Source of the DNA: an uncultured Candidatus Melainabacteria bacterium
Lineage (GTDB): Bacteria > Cyanobacteriota > Vampirovibrionia > Gastranaerophilales > Gastranaerophilaceae
Direction of reading: 5' to 3'
DNA length: 51,864 nt
Assembly (NCBI GenBank): GCA_934777245.1
Contig: CAKVND010000010.1
Location: 1-51,864, forward strand
Shown piece by piece: positions 7,468 through 16,471 of the stretch. The position numbers and the translations under genes are program-made. Under the pieces are notes generated by a model. The model was not told where the DNA came from and searched no databases. It worked only from the letters and a program-made list of their open reading frames with translations. Within the stretch, counting starts at the first letter, position 1. The number at the start of each line of letters is the position of its first letter.

Positions 7468-10236
7468 ATGAAAGTTGGCAATATAAATACTGTTTTTTTT
7501 AGAGGCAAAGAAAATAATTCCGCCCCTACAGGTAATATTACACAAAATACAAACTCAATCAGAGAGCTTTCTAATGTTACACCTGATTTCAAAATAAAAT
7601 TACCAACTCCTTATAAAAAGCTTGGTGTAACTCAACTTAATAACGGCTTGGCAATCCATTCCTACAAACTTGCAAACGGATACAAGGTGAGTGTTGTACC
7701 GATGGAAGGTTCACCTGCAGTTGTAAAAAACTATGTCAATGTCGGTTCAATGAACGAAACAGCCAATATTAAAGGTATCAGCCACTTTTTGGAACACATG
7801 GCGTTTAACGGAACCAACGGAGAAAACGGGCATGTTAAACTAAAAATTGGTGATTCTTTCAAAAAAATTGATGCAATGGGTGGTTGGGCAAATGCCAGTA
7901 CCAATTACGCTATCACGGATTATGTCAATTCTACTCCGCTTTTAGGTGAAAAAGATTTGGAAACACAAATTCAGGTAATTGCGTCTATGGCAGAGGATTT
8001 GAAACTCTCAAATGCAATGATAGCAAAAGAAAAAAATCCTGTTTGTTCAGAAATCAACATGATTTTGGACGATCCGCAAACAATTGCTTTAGACCAAAGT
8101 GTTAGAACTCTTTATAATATTAAAAATCCGACCGATGAAATGGTCGGCGGAAGCGTTAAAAGTATCAAAAATCTAACAAAACAAGATGTAAAAGACTATT
8201 ACGATAAGTATTACACACCTGACAATATGAACCTTGTTGTAACAGGTGATGTTAATCCTGATGATGTGATTAAAATTGTTGCAAAGAATTTCAATTCCAA
8301 CAAAGTTTCAAAAGGCAGAAAATTTGAAGAAAAATTGATTCCAATTAATAAAACTGTTAGAAAAGATTTTGTAAGCGATAAAGCTACTTCAACTGAAATT
8401 ATTTTAGGCTTTGCAGGTCCAAAAAACAGTGACACAAAAGAACGTGTCGCTTATGATTTGGCGCAAACTTATTTGCAATCTTATTCGTCAGGTTTAAAAC
8501 AAAATCTAAAAAAATATAATGCATCACCTTATATTGATAACGAAAAAATCGGAACTAATCCAAATTGCCCGAGAATGACTTATTTGGCTGTAAATTCTGA
8601 CGACAAAAAGAGCGAACAAGTTTTAAAAACATTATTTGAAACAATATCTAATTTAAAAGAGGTTTCAGATAAAGACTTGGAACGTTTAAAACAACGACTT
8701 ATTAAGGATAGAAATGAAGCTTTTGAGATTTCTCAAAACGTAAATGATAACATCGGAAAAGCTGTGTTAGACAATAACATGGAATATTTAAGCGACTACG
8801 AAAATATTTTATCCGGTTTAACAAAGGATGATGTAAATAATGCAGTAAAAAAATATTTTGACCTGAACAAAACTGCGGTAACACTTGTTCATCCCGCAAA
8901 GCAGGTAAATGTATCATTCCAAGGGAAAACAAGACAACCTATTGATATGAAAAATATTGAAGAACAAACTCTTCCAAATAATTTTGACATAGGTTTTTAT
9001 GAAACAAAAAACAATAACTTTAACTATAATGTATCTTTAATTTCAGATGTTCCATATCACAAAAAAGCCGGAGTTACAGAAGTTTTGAATGCTATTTATT
9101 CTATGGGAACAAAGAACAGCAATGAAAATGACTGGAATAATTTTAAAGAAGAAAATAATCTAAAATTAAATGCAGGTTTCTGCGGATACAGTATTTTTGC
9201 AACTGCTCAATCTTCTCAAAAAAATAGAAAACTTGCGTTAGCAAAGACAAAAGAACTTTTGTATAATCCAAACATTACACAAGAAAATTTAGACAAAGCC
9301 AAAGAAATCGTTAGAGATTCTTTTGAAAGACGTCAAGACAGCGCATTGAGCTTATATTATGATAATGAAGCTATAGCTAATCCATATACCTTCTCTAAAG
9401 ATGAAATTTTAAAATCTTTAGATAGTATAACAACTGCTGATGTAGAAGATTGCAAAAACTATATTTTGAATAACGCAAGAGGTATTATAACCGCAAATTT
9501 ACCAAAATCCGATAAAGAAAATTGTAAGGAAGATATTATTAATGCCGGTATGAATTTGGATAAAGTTAAGCCTAATAAAGTTCAAACTTTGGATTTATAC
9601 AGCGAAAACACGAAACCTCAAGTTTTAACAAAAGCTAACAATAATTCTCAAGCAGATATAATGCAAGTCTACAAATTCAAATGTAACAATACTTTAAAAG
9701 AAGTTGTTTTAGGAGAAATTACAAATACAATTTTATCAAGTTCAAGCATCGGTTTGTTTGACAATTTGAGAGAAAAACAGCACCTTGCCTACTCTGTATT
9801 TTCTAACATCGAAAGAGAAGGCAATTTAGGCGAAGTTTCCTGCAATATTTTAACAACAACTGATAATAAAGATATCGGCGAAATTTCTTATGATAATGTT
9901 AAAAAATCAATTGAAGGTTTTACAAACCAAATTGGAGAACTAAAAAACAGTAAATTTACTGACAAAGATTTGGAAAACGCAAAACTTGCAATGAAAGCAA
10001 AATTACTTGATTGCGAAAGCACAGACGCTAAAATACGTTCTTTGGATAGTGGATTAAATTCTAAATTTGGAATTGATTATAAGAACAAACTTTATACGTT
10101 GATTGACGGTATAACCAGAGAAGATGTAGTAGGTTTTGCAGAAAGAATTTTCAAAAATCCGCCAACTTATTCTATCGTAGCAAGTCAAGACACATTAGAT
10201 GCAAACAAGGATTTTTTTGATAGTTTAACTTGTTAA
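7468..10236 (+). CDS. Two-module M16 family zinc metallopeptidase
   Basis: 922 residues from ATG 7468. Residues about 50-260 form an active M16 module with the inverted zinc motif HFLEH (H106, E109, H110) and the downstream glutamate in PVCSEINM (E195). The C-terminal half (about 500-920) is the partner module that lacks the zinc motif but keeps the family's R/Y substrate-clamp region (LREKQHLAYSV). Both halves in one chain is the arrangement of pitrilysin-like and PqqL-like enzymes, which enclose and cut short peptides. There is no signal peptide, so it probably acts in the cytoplasm unless exported by another route. The N-terminus has VFFRG (9-13) and the inter-module linker VSFQG, an F-x-G motif seen in neighbouring proteins. 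The position next to the GESCGSIA repeat gene suggests a processing role (inference only). Confidence 0.88.
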   Translation: MKVGNINTVFFRGKENNSAPTGNITQNTNSIRELSNVTPDFKIKLPTPYKKLGVTQLNNGLAIHSYKLANGYKVSVVPMEGSPAVVKNYVNVGSMNETANIKGISHFLEHMAFNGTNGENGHVKLKIGDSFKKIDAMGGWANASTNYAITDYVNSTPLLGEKDLETQIQVIASMAEDLKLSNAMIAKEKNPVCSEINMILDDPQTIALDQSVRTLYNIKNPTDEMVGGSVKSIKNLTKQDVKDYYDKYYTPDNMNLVVTGDVNPDDVIKIVAKNFNSNKVSKGRKFEEKLIPINKTVRKDFVSDKATSTEIILGFAGPKNSDTKERVAYDLAQTYLQSYSSGLKQNLKKYNASPYIDNEKIGTNPNCPRMTYLAVNSDDKKSEQVLKTLFETISNLKEVSDKDLERLKQRLIKDRNEAFEISQNVNDNIGKAVLDNNMEYLSDYENILSGLTKDDVNNAVKKYFDLNKTAVTLVHPAKQVNVSFQGKTRQPIDMKNIEEQTLPNNFDIGFYETKNNNFNYNVSLISDVPYHKKAGVTEVLNAIYSMGTKNSNENDWNNFKEENNLKLNAGFCGYSIFATAQSSQKNRKLALAKTKELLYNPNITQENLDKAKEIVRDSFERRQDSALSLYYDNEAIANPYTFSKDEILKSLDSITTADVEDCKNYILNNARGIITANLPKSDKENCKEDIINAGMNLDKVKPNKVQTLDLYSENTKPQVLTKANNNSQADIMQVYKFKCNNTLKEVVLGEITNTILSSSSIGLFDNLREKQHLAYSVFSNIEREGNLGEVSCNILTTTDNKDIGEISYDNVKKSIEGFTNQIGELKNSKFTDKDLENAKLAMKAKLLDCESTDAKIRSLDSGLNSKFGIDYKNKLYTLIDGITREDVVGFAERIFKNPPTYSIVASQDTLDANKDFFDSLTC

Positions 10237-10258
10237 CGACTAACCTTTTTTGTATAAT
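10230..10258 (+). promoter_or_regulatory. Promoter giving a leaderless mRNA for priA
   Basis: TTGTTA (10230-10235, overlapping the stop codon of the preceding gene), a 17-bp spacer and a perfect TATAAT (10253-10258). Six bases separate it from ATG 10265. Confidence 0.65.
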
Positions 10259-10264
10259 AATCCT

Positions 10265-12469
10265 ATGAAATATGCGTTAGTTTTAGTTAATATTAAGGGG
10301 CTGGGGGTTAAAACTTTTAGCTATTTAATACCGGAAGAAATTAAAAATATTATTCAAATAGGACAGGCTGTTCTTGTGCCGTTTGGACGTCAAGGCTTGA
10401 TTAACGCTTTTGTTGTTGGATTTTCTGATTATCTTCCCGGAGATTTTAGAGTAAAAAAAATCAACAAAATATTAGACCCTACACCTTTATTTTCCCTAAA
10501 ATACCTGAAACTTTTAGAATGGGTTGCAAATTATTATTGCACCGATTTTGTAACAGTTTTGAATGCGGCTCTTCCAATGAAGCTTATTGAAAAGAATGCA
10601 AAAATTGAACTTTCCGTTGATTTTTTAAATGATAACGCAGAAGGGCTTACTAAAAGACAAAAAGAAATTTTAACTCTATTAAAAGAGCGTGGTAAATGTT
10701 CACTTATTGAATTTGAAGAAATCGCAAAAACCACGCGCGCTACGATGAAAAAACTCGCTGAATTGGGTTGCGCAAAAATAGAACAAGAATATATTTACAG
10801 AAATCCGCTTGCTATATTTAAAAATGTTGAAACTGAACCGCTGTTTGAATTATCAGGTGAGCAGATTACAGCTTATGAAGGGATTAAAGCAAAATTAAAA
10901 TCGCCAAATCCGATTTTATTGCACGGCGTTACAGCCTCAGGTAAAACTGAAGTTTATTTTAAATTAATAAAGGATGTTATTGATTCAGGCAGAAATGTTT
11001 TATTCTTAGCACCTGAAATAGCTTTAGCATCGCAGCTTACAAAACGTCTTGCGCGCAAATTCGGTATAAGAGATGTTGCGATTTGGCACAGCAGTATTTC
11101 GGAAGGCGAAAAATATGACGTTTGGCAAAGACTTTATAAAAACGATATCAAAATTCTTGCAGGCGCGCGTTCAGCTGTTTTTGCACCATTACAAAACATC
11201 GGTTTGATTATTATTGATGAAGAGCATGAAAGTGCTTATAAGCAAACAAATCCTGCGCCAAGATATGATGCAAGAGTTGTTGCAAGACGCTTGGCACAAT
11301 TCCACCAAGCACCTTTGCTGTTAGGCTCTGCTACGCCTGATATATCAACATATTATTATGCAACAAATAACAACAATTTATTTGAAATGCGCAAACGTTT
11401 TAACAATTCTCCACTTGCAAAACCTCAAGTAATAAATATGCAAGAATACGGCAAAGCTTCTTATCGCGGAATAATTTCTAAACCGTTGCAAACGGAAATT
11501 AGTGAAACATTGGAGCGCAAGCAACAGGTGATATTGCTTATGAACAGGCGCGGATATTCGACTTATACGCAATGTAAAGCCTGCGGAACCGTAATTGAAT
11601 GCCCTGATTGTTCTATACCAATGATTTGGCATACAAGTGTAAAAAAGCTAAAATGTCACTATTGCAATCGCGAAATGAGTTTCCCAAACTATTGTCCACA
11701 ATGCGGAAGTGATGCGCTTTCTACATCAGGAGTCGGCACGCAAAAAATCGAAACGCTTATAAAAGAGCTTTATCCTGACGCAAGAATTGAAAGAATAGAT
11801 AGCGATATTTTGACAAGAAAAAATGCACATATTGAGCTTTTAAACAAATTCCAAAACCAAGAAATAGACATTCTTGTAGGAACACAAATGATTGCAAAAG
11901 GTTTAGACAATCCTAACGTTACTCTTGTTGGGGTTTTGAGTGCCGATTCAGGATTTAACATTCCTGATTTTAGAGCGTCAGAAAGAGGCTTTCAACTTTT
12001 GACTCAGGTTGCAGGACGTGCCGGCAGAGGTGAATTCAAAGGAAAAGTTTTATTCCAAACTTATAATCCTGATTATTATGCGTTCCAAACAGCGAAGGCT
12101 CAAGATTATGAAAAATTCTTTGAAACAGAAATTAAGGCGCGACAAGAGTTTGATTATCCGCCGTTTAGCCAAATTATTCGTTTAATTTTGTCTTCTCAAA
12201 ACAATTTCAGAGCTGAAAAATCAGCAATGGAAATTGCAATGCGACTTGTTACAATGACAGAAAAATTTGGTTTTACGGAATATTTAGAAACACTGGGACC
12301 AACGCCTTGCGTAATTGAAAAATTAAATGGCTATTATCGTTTTCAGATTTTGATAAAGAATAAGCTTTCTCAAAAAGGGCATGATTTTGTGTCAAAATTC
12401 TTGAATAAAATTAGTTTGCCAAAAGATATCAAAATGGCAATTGATGTTGATCCGTTGGATATTTTGTAA
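10265..12469 (+). CDS. priA: Primosomal protein N' (replication restart helicase)
   Basis: 734 residues from ATG 10265. PriA binds stalled forks and reloads the replicative helicase. The 3'-DNA-binding domain occupies about 1-100. The helicase has Walker A GVTASGKT (221-228) and a DEEH box near 318. The zinc-binding cluster at about 437-483 comprises four CxxC pairs (CKAC, CPDC, CHYC, CPQC). The later helicase motif GRAGRG is intact. An upstream TTG would add five residues, but it lies within the -10 box, so ATG 10265 is preferred. It follows the M16 gene after about 28 bp but has its own promoter. Confidence 0.95.
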   Translation: MKYALVLVNIKGLGVKTFSYLIPEEIKNIIQIGQAVLVPFGRQGLINAFVVGFSDYLPGDFRVKKINKILDPTPLFSLKYLKLLEWVANYYCTDFVTVLNAALPMKLIEKNAKIELSVDFLNDNAEGLTKRQKEILTLLKERGKCSLIEFEEIAKTTRATMKKLAELGCAKIEQEYIYRNPLAIFKNVETEPLFELSGEQITAYEGIKAKLKSPNPILLHGVTASGKTEVYFKLIKDVIDSGRNVLFLAPEIALASQLTKRLARKFGIRDVAIWHSSISEGEKYDVWQRLYKNDIKILAGARSAVFAPLQNIGLIIIDEEHESAYKQTNPAPRYDARVVARRLAQFHQAPLLLGSATPDISTYYYATNNNNLFEMRKRFNNSPLAKPQVINMQEYGKASYRGIISKPLQTEISETLERKQQVILLMNRRGYSTYTQCKACGTVIECPDCSIPMIWHTSVKKLKCHYCNREMSFPNYCPQCGSDALSTSGVGTQKIETLIKELYPDARIERIDSDILTRKNAHIELLNKFQNQEIDILVGTQMIAKGLDNPNVTLVGVLSADSGFNIPDFRASERGFQLLTQVAGRAGRGEFKGKVLFQTYNPDYYAFQTAKAQDYEKFFETEIKARQEFDYPPFSQIIRLILSSQNNFRAEKSAMEIAMRLVTMTEKFGFTEYLETLGPTPCVIEKLNGYYRFQILIKNKLSQKGHDFVSKFLNKISLPKDIKMAIDVDPLDIL

Positions 12470-12597
12470 ATATTTAAAATTAGAAATTGTTGAAAATAAT
12501 AGTTATAGTTACGTTTTGTAAATTTATTCATCAAAAATAGCAATAATATTTGTTTTTAGAACTTTATAAGAGTGTGTGAAAATAAAGGAAATGTAGT

Positions 12598-13248
12598 ATG
12601 GGTGTTAGTCTAAATTGTAATCAGGGAAATGTTGTTAAACCGAATTTTAAGGGTTCTTATCAAAGAACTGAAAATGGAACTCCGTATTATAAAACGAATT
12701 CTGGAACTATTGCCGGCGCCGTGATGGCTGTGCCGGCAGGATTAGCTTGGATAGGTAATTTAACGTTACCTACAGCTGAAGGGAATTCCGCAAATGAAAT
12801 AAAAACAGTTTTTGATAAGTTTTTACCAAAGAACCAACTTGAATTTAATAGCGCTTTGAAAAAACGTGCTATTCCTTGCGCAATTATTGCAGCAGGTGTA
12901 ACTCTCGGATGCGGTATGTTGGTAGATGTATTAAGGAATAAAAGAGCAAGAGAAGGTGCTGAATTTGTAAAACAAGTGGGAACTAAAAAAGCTATTATGG
13001 AAAGCGATAGCGTTAGTTTGTCAAACAAAGGCAGACCTTACTATGATTCAAAAATTGGTAAAGAATATGGATTTGCACTTGGTGCCGGTTGTGGTTTTAT
13101 AAATTATGCTATGAATTATAGTAAACACAATCCTCAAAAAGGAATAGCTGCATTATTAGGTAACGTAATTTCCTTCGGATTGGGAGGTTTATTAATGGGT
13201 GCAATCGCTGACCATAACACAAATAGTGATGCAAGAAAACACGCTTAA
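12598..13248 (+). CDS. Unrecognised small membrane protein with an N-terminal FKG motif
   Basis: 216 residues of no recognised family. It starts with a polar segment containing KPNFKGSYQR (about 18-27). Four hydrophobic stretches follow, near 41-60, 92-110, 155-170 and 185-202 (the last Gly-rich, ending LLMGAIADH). The start has an AAAGGA site upstream. The N-terminal F-K-G resembles motifs in the M16 peptidase and the 487-residue protein. The gene stands alone between priA and argS. Confidence 0.65.
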   Translation: MGVSLNCNQGNVVKPNFKGSYQRTENGTPYYKTNSGTIAGAVMAVPAGLAWIGNLTLPTAEGNSANEIKTVFDKFLPKNQLEFNSALKKRAIPCAIIAAGVTLGCGMLVDVLRNKRAREGAEFVKQVGTKKAIMESDSVSLSNKGRPYYDSKIGKEYGFALGAGCGFINYAMNYSKHNPQKGIAALLGNVISFGLGGLLMGAIADHNTNSDARKHA

Positions 13249-13298
13249 CATGTTTATATTATAATATGAAAGTGAAGGTTTCACCCCTCACCCTTTAA

Positions 13299-13393
13299 TG
13301 GATTGCCATGGGCTAAACGCCTTCGCAATGACAACACATTGCAATACTAAACGCCAAGTCATTGCGAGGAACGGTGAGTGACGAAGCAATCCA
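13299..13393. repeat. REP-like palindromic element, copy A
   Basis: A GC-richer element running from TGGATTGCC to GAAGCAATCCA, with internal inverted CGCAATGACA/GTCATTGCG segments. It is nearly identical, in the opposite orientation, to 19302-19395. Its terminal words (GGATTGC and GCAATCC) are complementary, so it can fold on itself. It lies in the gap before argS. This looks like a non-autonomous dispersed repeat. Confidence 0.75.
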
Positions 13394-13470
13394 TAACAAA
13401 ACATAAATGCAAGGTGAGAAAAGCGTAAACGTTCCCACCGAAAAATAAAACTAAAAATACGAGGATAAAT

Positions 13471-15207
13471 ATGTTAAAAGATTTTTTTCTAAACGAAGTT
13501 AAACAAGGCATTACAAAAGCCATAGAAGCAAACGAGCTTGGACAAATGAATGCAGAAAATGAATACTCTCTCATTATGGAAAAACCAAAAAATCCTGATT
13601 TTGGGGATTTTGCGGTAAACGTTTCATCTTTAGCGCGTTCTGCAAAAATCGCACCCCCTATGATTGCAAACGCAATTGTAAAACATCTTTCAAATAAAGA
13701 TTATTCAGTTTCTATTGTTGGTGGTTTTATTAACTTCAAAATTGAAAATTCACTTTTGGCAAACGCTGTTGCAGAAGTTTTAGCAAAAAAAGAAAACTAT
13801 GGACGTCCTGAAAATGTTCCGACAGAAAAAATCTTATTAGAATACGTTTCAGCAAACCCAACAGGTCCATTCCACATTGGTCATGGACGTTGGGCAGCTA
13901 TGGGAAGTGCTTTGGCTAATTTGTTGAAATTCTATGGACACGAAGTTTATCAAGAATTTTATATCAATGACGCAGGAAGCCAAATTAACAAACTTGGCAA
14001 TTCTTTGAAAATCAGAGTTAAGCAAGAATTGGGCGAAAATGTAGATTTTCCAACAGATGAAATTGAAAGAAAAAATTTCTACCCTGGAGATTACTTAGTA
14101 CCTGTTGCTAAAAAATTCTTAGAAGAAAAAATTGCAGACGTTAAATCAGGTGCTGATGTTGACGCATTAGACGTTAAAATTTTCTCTGATTTTGCAAAAA
14201 AAGAAATGGAAGCTTGTCAAAAGAAATTGTTGGAAGATTTTAGAGTACATTTTGATAATTTTTATTCAGAACTTGATTTACACAAATCAGGTAAAGTTGA
14301 AGAAAGTTACAAAGAGCTTGTTTCTAAAGGTATGTTGTACGAAAAAGAAGGTGCAATGTGGTTTAAGTCTTCTGAATTCGGCGATGATCAAGATAGAGTT
14401 ATTAAAAAAGCTGACGGCTCTAATACATATTTAACAGCTGATATCGCTTATCATATCGACAAACTAAGACGTGGATATGACAGGTTAATCAATATTTGGG
14501 GCGCAGATCACCACGGTTATGTTGCTCGTGTAAAAGCATCTATTGAAGCTTTAGGTTATGACCCAAATAAATTAGAAGTTTTATTGGGACAACTTGTAAA
14601 CCTTGTTGTTAACGGCGAAGAAGTTCGTATGGGCAAACGTAAAAACATGGTTACATTAGATGATTTGATTGAAGAAGTTGGAATTGATGCGACTCGCTAT
14701 TGGATGGAAATGCGCAACATTGATATGACGCTTGATTTTGATATTGAGCTTGCAAAACGTTCTACTGACGAAAACCCTGTATTTTACGTTCAATACGCTT
14801 ATGCAAGAGTTTGCTCAATTTTAAGAAACGCAGTAAATGAAAGACTTAACGCTGAAACAGGTGAAAAAACACCGGCACCTATGACTCAAGCAGAATTGGA
14901 TGATTTGATTAATAATTTTGATAAAGATATTATTTTAAAAACTGCTGACAGTGCAAAATCATTGATTTTGAAGTTGGAAGAATTTAAATCGGTAATTGTG
15001 CTTTCTGCTCAAAACAGAACAGTTTACACAATTTGCAGATATGTTCAAGAACTTGCTGCTGAATTCCATTCATTCTATAACTCAAATAGAGTTATTTGTG
15101 ATGATACGGAGTTGATGAAATCAAGATTAGCATTGATGGTTGCAATCAAGACAACATTAAAAAATGCGCTTGATATTTTAGCAGTTTCAGCACCTGAAAA
15201 GATGTAA
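13471..15207 (+). CDS. argS: Arginine-tRNA ligase
   Basis: 578 residues of class I arginyl-tRNA synthetase. The N-terminal additional domain is at about 1-90. The HIGH motif is PFHIGHGR (133-140), followed by the arginine pocket NDAGSQI. The KMSKS-like site is degenerate (MGKRKN), as is common in ArgRS. The anticodon-binding DALR domain at the C-terminus ends in DILAVSAPEKM. The start has a GAGG site. The gene is followed by a strong symmetrical terminator. Confidence 0.95.
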   Translation: MLKDFFLNEVKQGITKAIEANELGQMNAENEYSLIMEKPKNPDFGDFAVNVSSLARSAKIAPPMIANAIVKHLSNKDYSVSIVGGFINFKIENSLLANAVAEVLAKKENYGRPENVPTEKILLEYVSANPTGPFHIGHGRWAAMGSALANLLKFYGHEVYQEFYINDAGSQINKLGNSLKIRVKQELGENVDFPTDEIERKNFYPGDYLVPVAKKFLEEKIADVKSGADVDALDVKIFSDFAKKEMEACQKKLLEDFRVHFDNFYSELDLHKSGKVEESYKELVSKGMLYEKEGAMWFKSSEFGDDQDRVIKKADGSNTYLTADIAYHIDKLRRGYDRLINIWGADHHGYVARVKASIEALGYDPNKLEVLLGQLVNLVVNGEEVRMGKRKNMVTLDDLIEEVGIDATRYWMEMRNIDMTLDFDIELAKRSTDENPVFYVQYAYARVCSILRNAVNERLNAETGEKTPAPMTQAELDDLINNFDKDIILKTADSAKSLILKLEEFKSVIVLSAQNRTVYTICRYVQELAAEFHSFYNSNRVICDDTELMKSRLALMVAIKTTLKNALDILAVSAPEKM

Positions 15208-15223
15208 AAATAATAAAATATAA

Positions 15224-15270
15224 TATAACAACAAAAAATGCGCTCATAAAGCGCATTTTTTGTTGTTATA
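15224..15270. terminator. Strong bidirectional terminator between argS and the sigma factor gene
   Basis: A perfect 20-bp inverted repeat with a 7-nt loop. The stem carries an A6 tract on one side and a T6 tract on the other around a GCGC core, so it can stop argS transcripts and also those of the convergent sigma gene. Confidence 0.9.
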
Positions 15271-15289
15271 GATTTTCACCTCACCCTAG

Positions 15290-15310
15290 CCCTCTCCTGT
15301 AAGGAGAGGG
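15290..15310. repeat. CCCTCTCCT/AGGAGAGGG palindrome
   Basis: A perfect 9-bp inverted repeat with a 3-nt loop, embedded in a stretch reading CACCCTAGCCCTCTCC. It is related to the C/G-rich patches at 1976-2006 and 19160-19275. There is no T-tract, so it is listed as a dispersed repeat and not as a terminator. Confidence 0.5.
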
Positions 15311-15402
15311 AATAACCTAAAGTCGTTCAATTAATATAAATTTGAAAAATCTTATATGTACAAATAAATATGTCTCGCTAATTTCCTCTCCTTAAGAACA
15401 AA

Positions 15403-16281
15403 TTAATCCGCATAACAAGCCAAAACCAAATTGTTTCTTAATTTATTCAAAGCTCTGGCTTCAGTTTGACGAATACATTCTTTTGTCACACCATACATTT
15501 TGCCGATTTCTTCCAATGTTGTTTTTGCAAAATCACCCAAGCCAAAACGCATTTTAATAACAGTTTGTTCTCTATCCTTCAAAGTTGAAACAACATTGCT
15601 CAAATCATTTTTCAACTGTTCATATTCAATATTTTCTTCAACGTTAGTGTTTTCATCTTCCAAAATATCAGCAACGTTTAATTCGCTACCGTTTTTGCCG
15701 TCAAAACTGCCTTCAATTGAAACTGTTGTTGAATAAGCAGATAAATATGTGTCAATTTTTTCAGGTTCTAAGTTCATTTTTTCTGCAACATCTTTGTTTG
15801 TAACTTGGCAATTGTAAGCTCTTTCCATTTCAGCTTTTACTTTTGAAAATTTTGATAAAGTTTCTTGGATATATACAGGGATTTTCATACAGTATGATTG
15901 TTCTGAAATTGCCTTAAACATAGCTTGTTTAATCCACCAGCTTGCATAAGTAGAAAATCTGTAACCCAATTCAGGGTTAAATTTTTCTACAGCAACCATC
16001 AAACCTAAATTTCCTTCTTGAATCAAATCAATCATAGGTAATTTTGCAACATGAATAACTTTTCTTGCGATTGTTAAAACTAATTTTAAATTTGATTGAA
16101 CCAAAACTTTTTTTGCTACTTTGTCACCGGCTTTTGCTTTTGTTGCAATTTCTTTTTCTTCATCTGCACTCAAAGATTTGAATGAGTTTGCTTTTCTTGA
16201 ATAAGCACTGATTTCTTCACAGCCTGAAACGAATTTTGCAGGGTTTGATGTTGTTTTCATTGAGATAAATTGTTCTTTCAT
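15403..16281 (-). CDS. Sigma-70 family RNA polymerase sigma factor, group 2-like
   Basis: 292 residues. Region 2 is complete (NLKLVLTIARK, then DLIQEGNLGLMVAVEKF and the -10-reading YRFSTYASWWIKQAM). Region 3 follows, and region 4 ends in TLEEIGKMYGVTKECIRQTEARALNKLR. There is no region 1.1, and the length suits a group 2 or RpoH-like alternative sigma factor and is too short for the primary RpoD. It has an AGGAG site upstream. The gene is transcribed toward argS. The stress or condition served cannot be told from the sequence. Confidence 0.9.
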   Translation of the reverse strand: MKEQFISMKTTSNPAKFVSGCEEISAYSRKANSFKSLSADEEKEIATKAKAGDKVAKKVLVQSNLKLVLTIARKVIHVAKLPMIDLIQEGNLGLMVAVEKFNPELGYRFSTYASWWIKQAMFKAISEQSYCMKIPVYIQETLSKFSKVKAEMERAYNCQVTNKDVAEKMNLEPEKIDTYLSAYSTTVSIEGSFDGKNGSELNVADILEDENTNVEENIEYEQLKNDLSNVVSTLKDREQTVIKMRFGLGDFAKTTLEEIGKMYGVTKECIRQTEARALNKLRNNLVLACYAD

Positions 16282-16471
16282 ACTATAAGCTCCTATGGGT
16301 AAATGGGTAATAATTTTTTAACTGGGAAACGATACACGAATTAAGATAAACACATAACAACGTTTTCTTATATACTCATAATATATCAAAAGTATATATT
16401 TCTCAATACATTTGTTAAGAAATATTACACAAAACGCCAGTTTTTTTAGATATTTTTACAAAACTTAACAA

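Noticed and set aside
10250..10264. Upstream TTG start for priA
   Set aside because: The TTG overlaps the TATAAT box, and PriA families start at the MKYALV-type Met.
12687..13028. 113-codon minus-strand frame opposite the 216-residue membrane protein
   Set aside because: It overlaps entirely a frame with a clear ribosome-binding site and coherent membrane segments, and shows no independent features.
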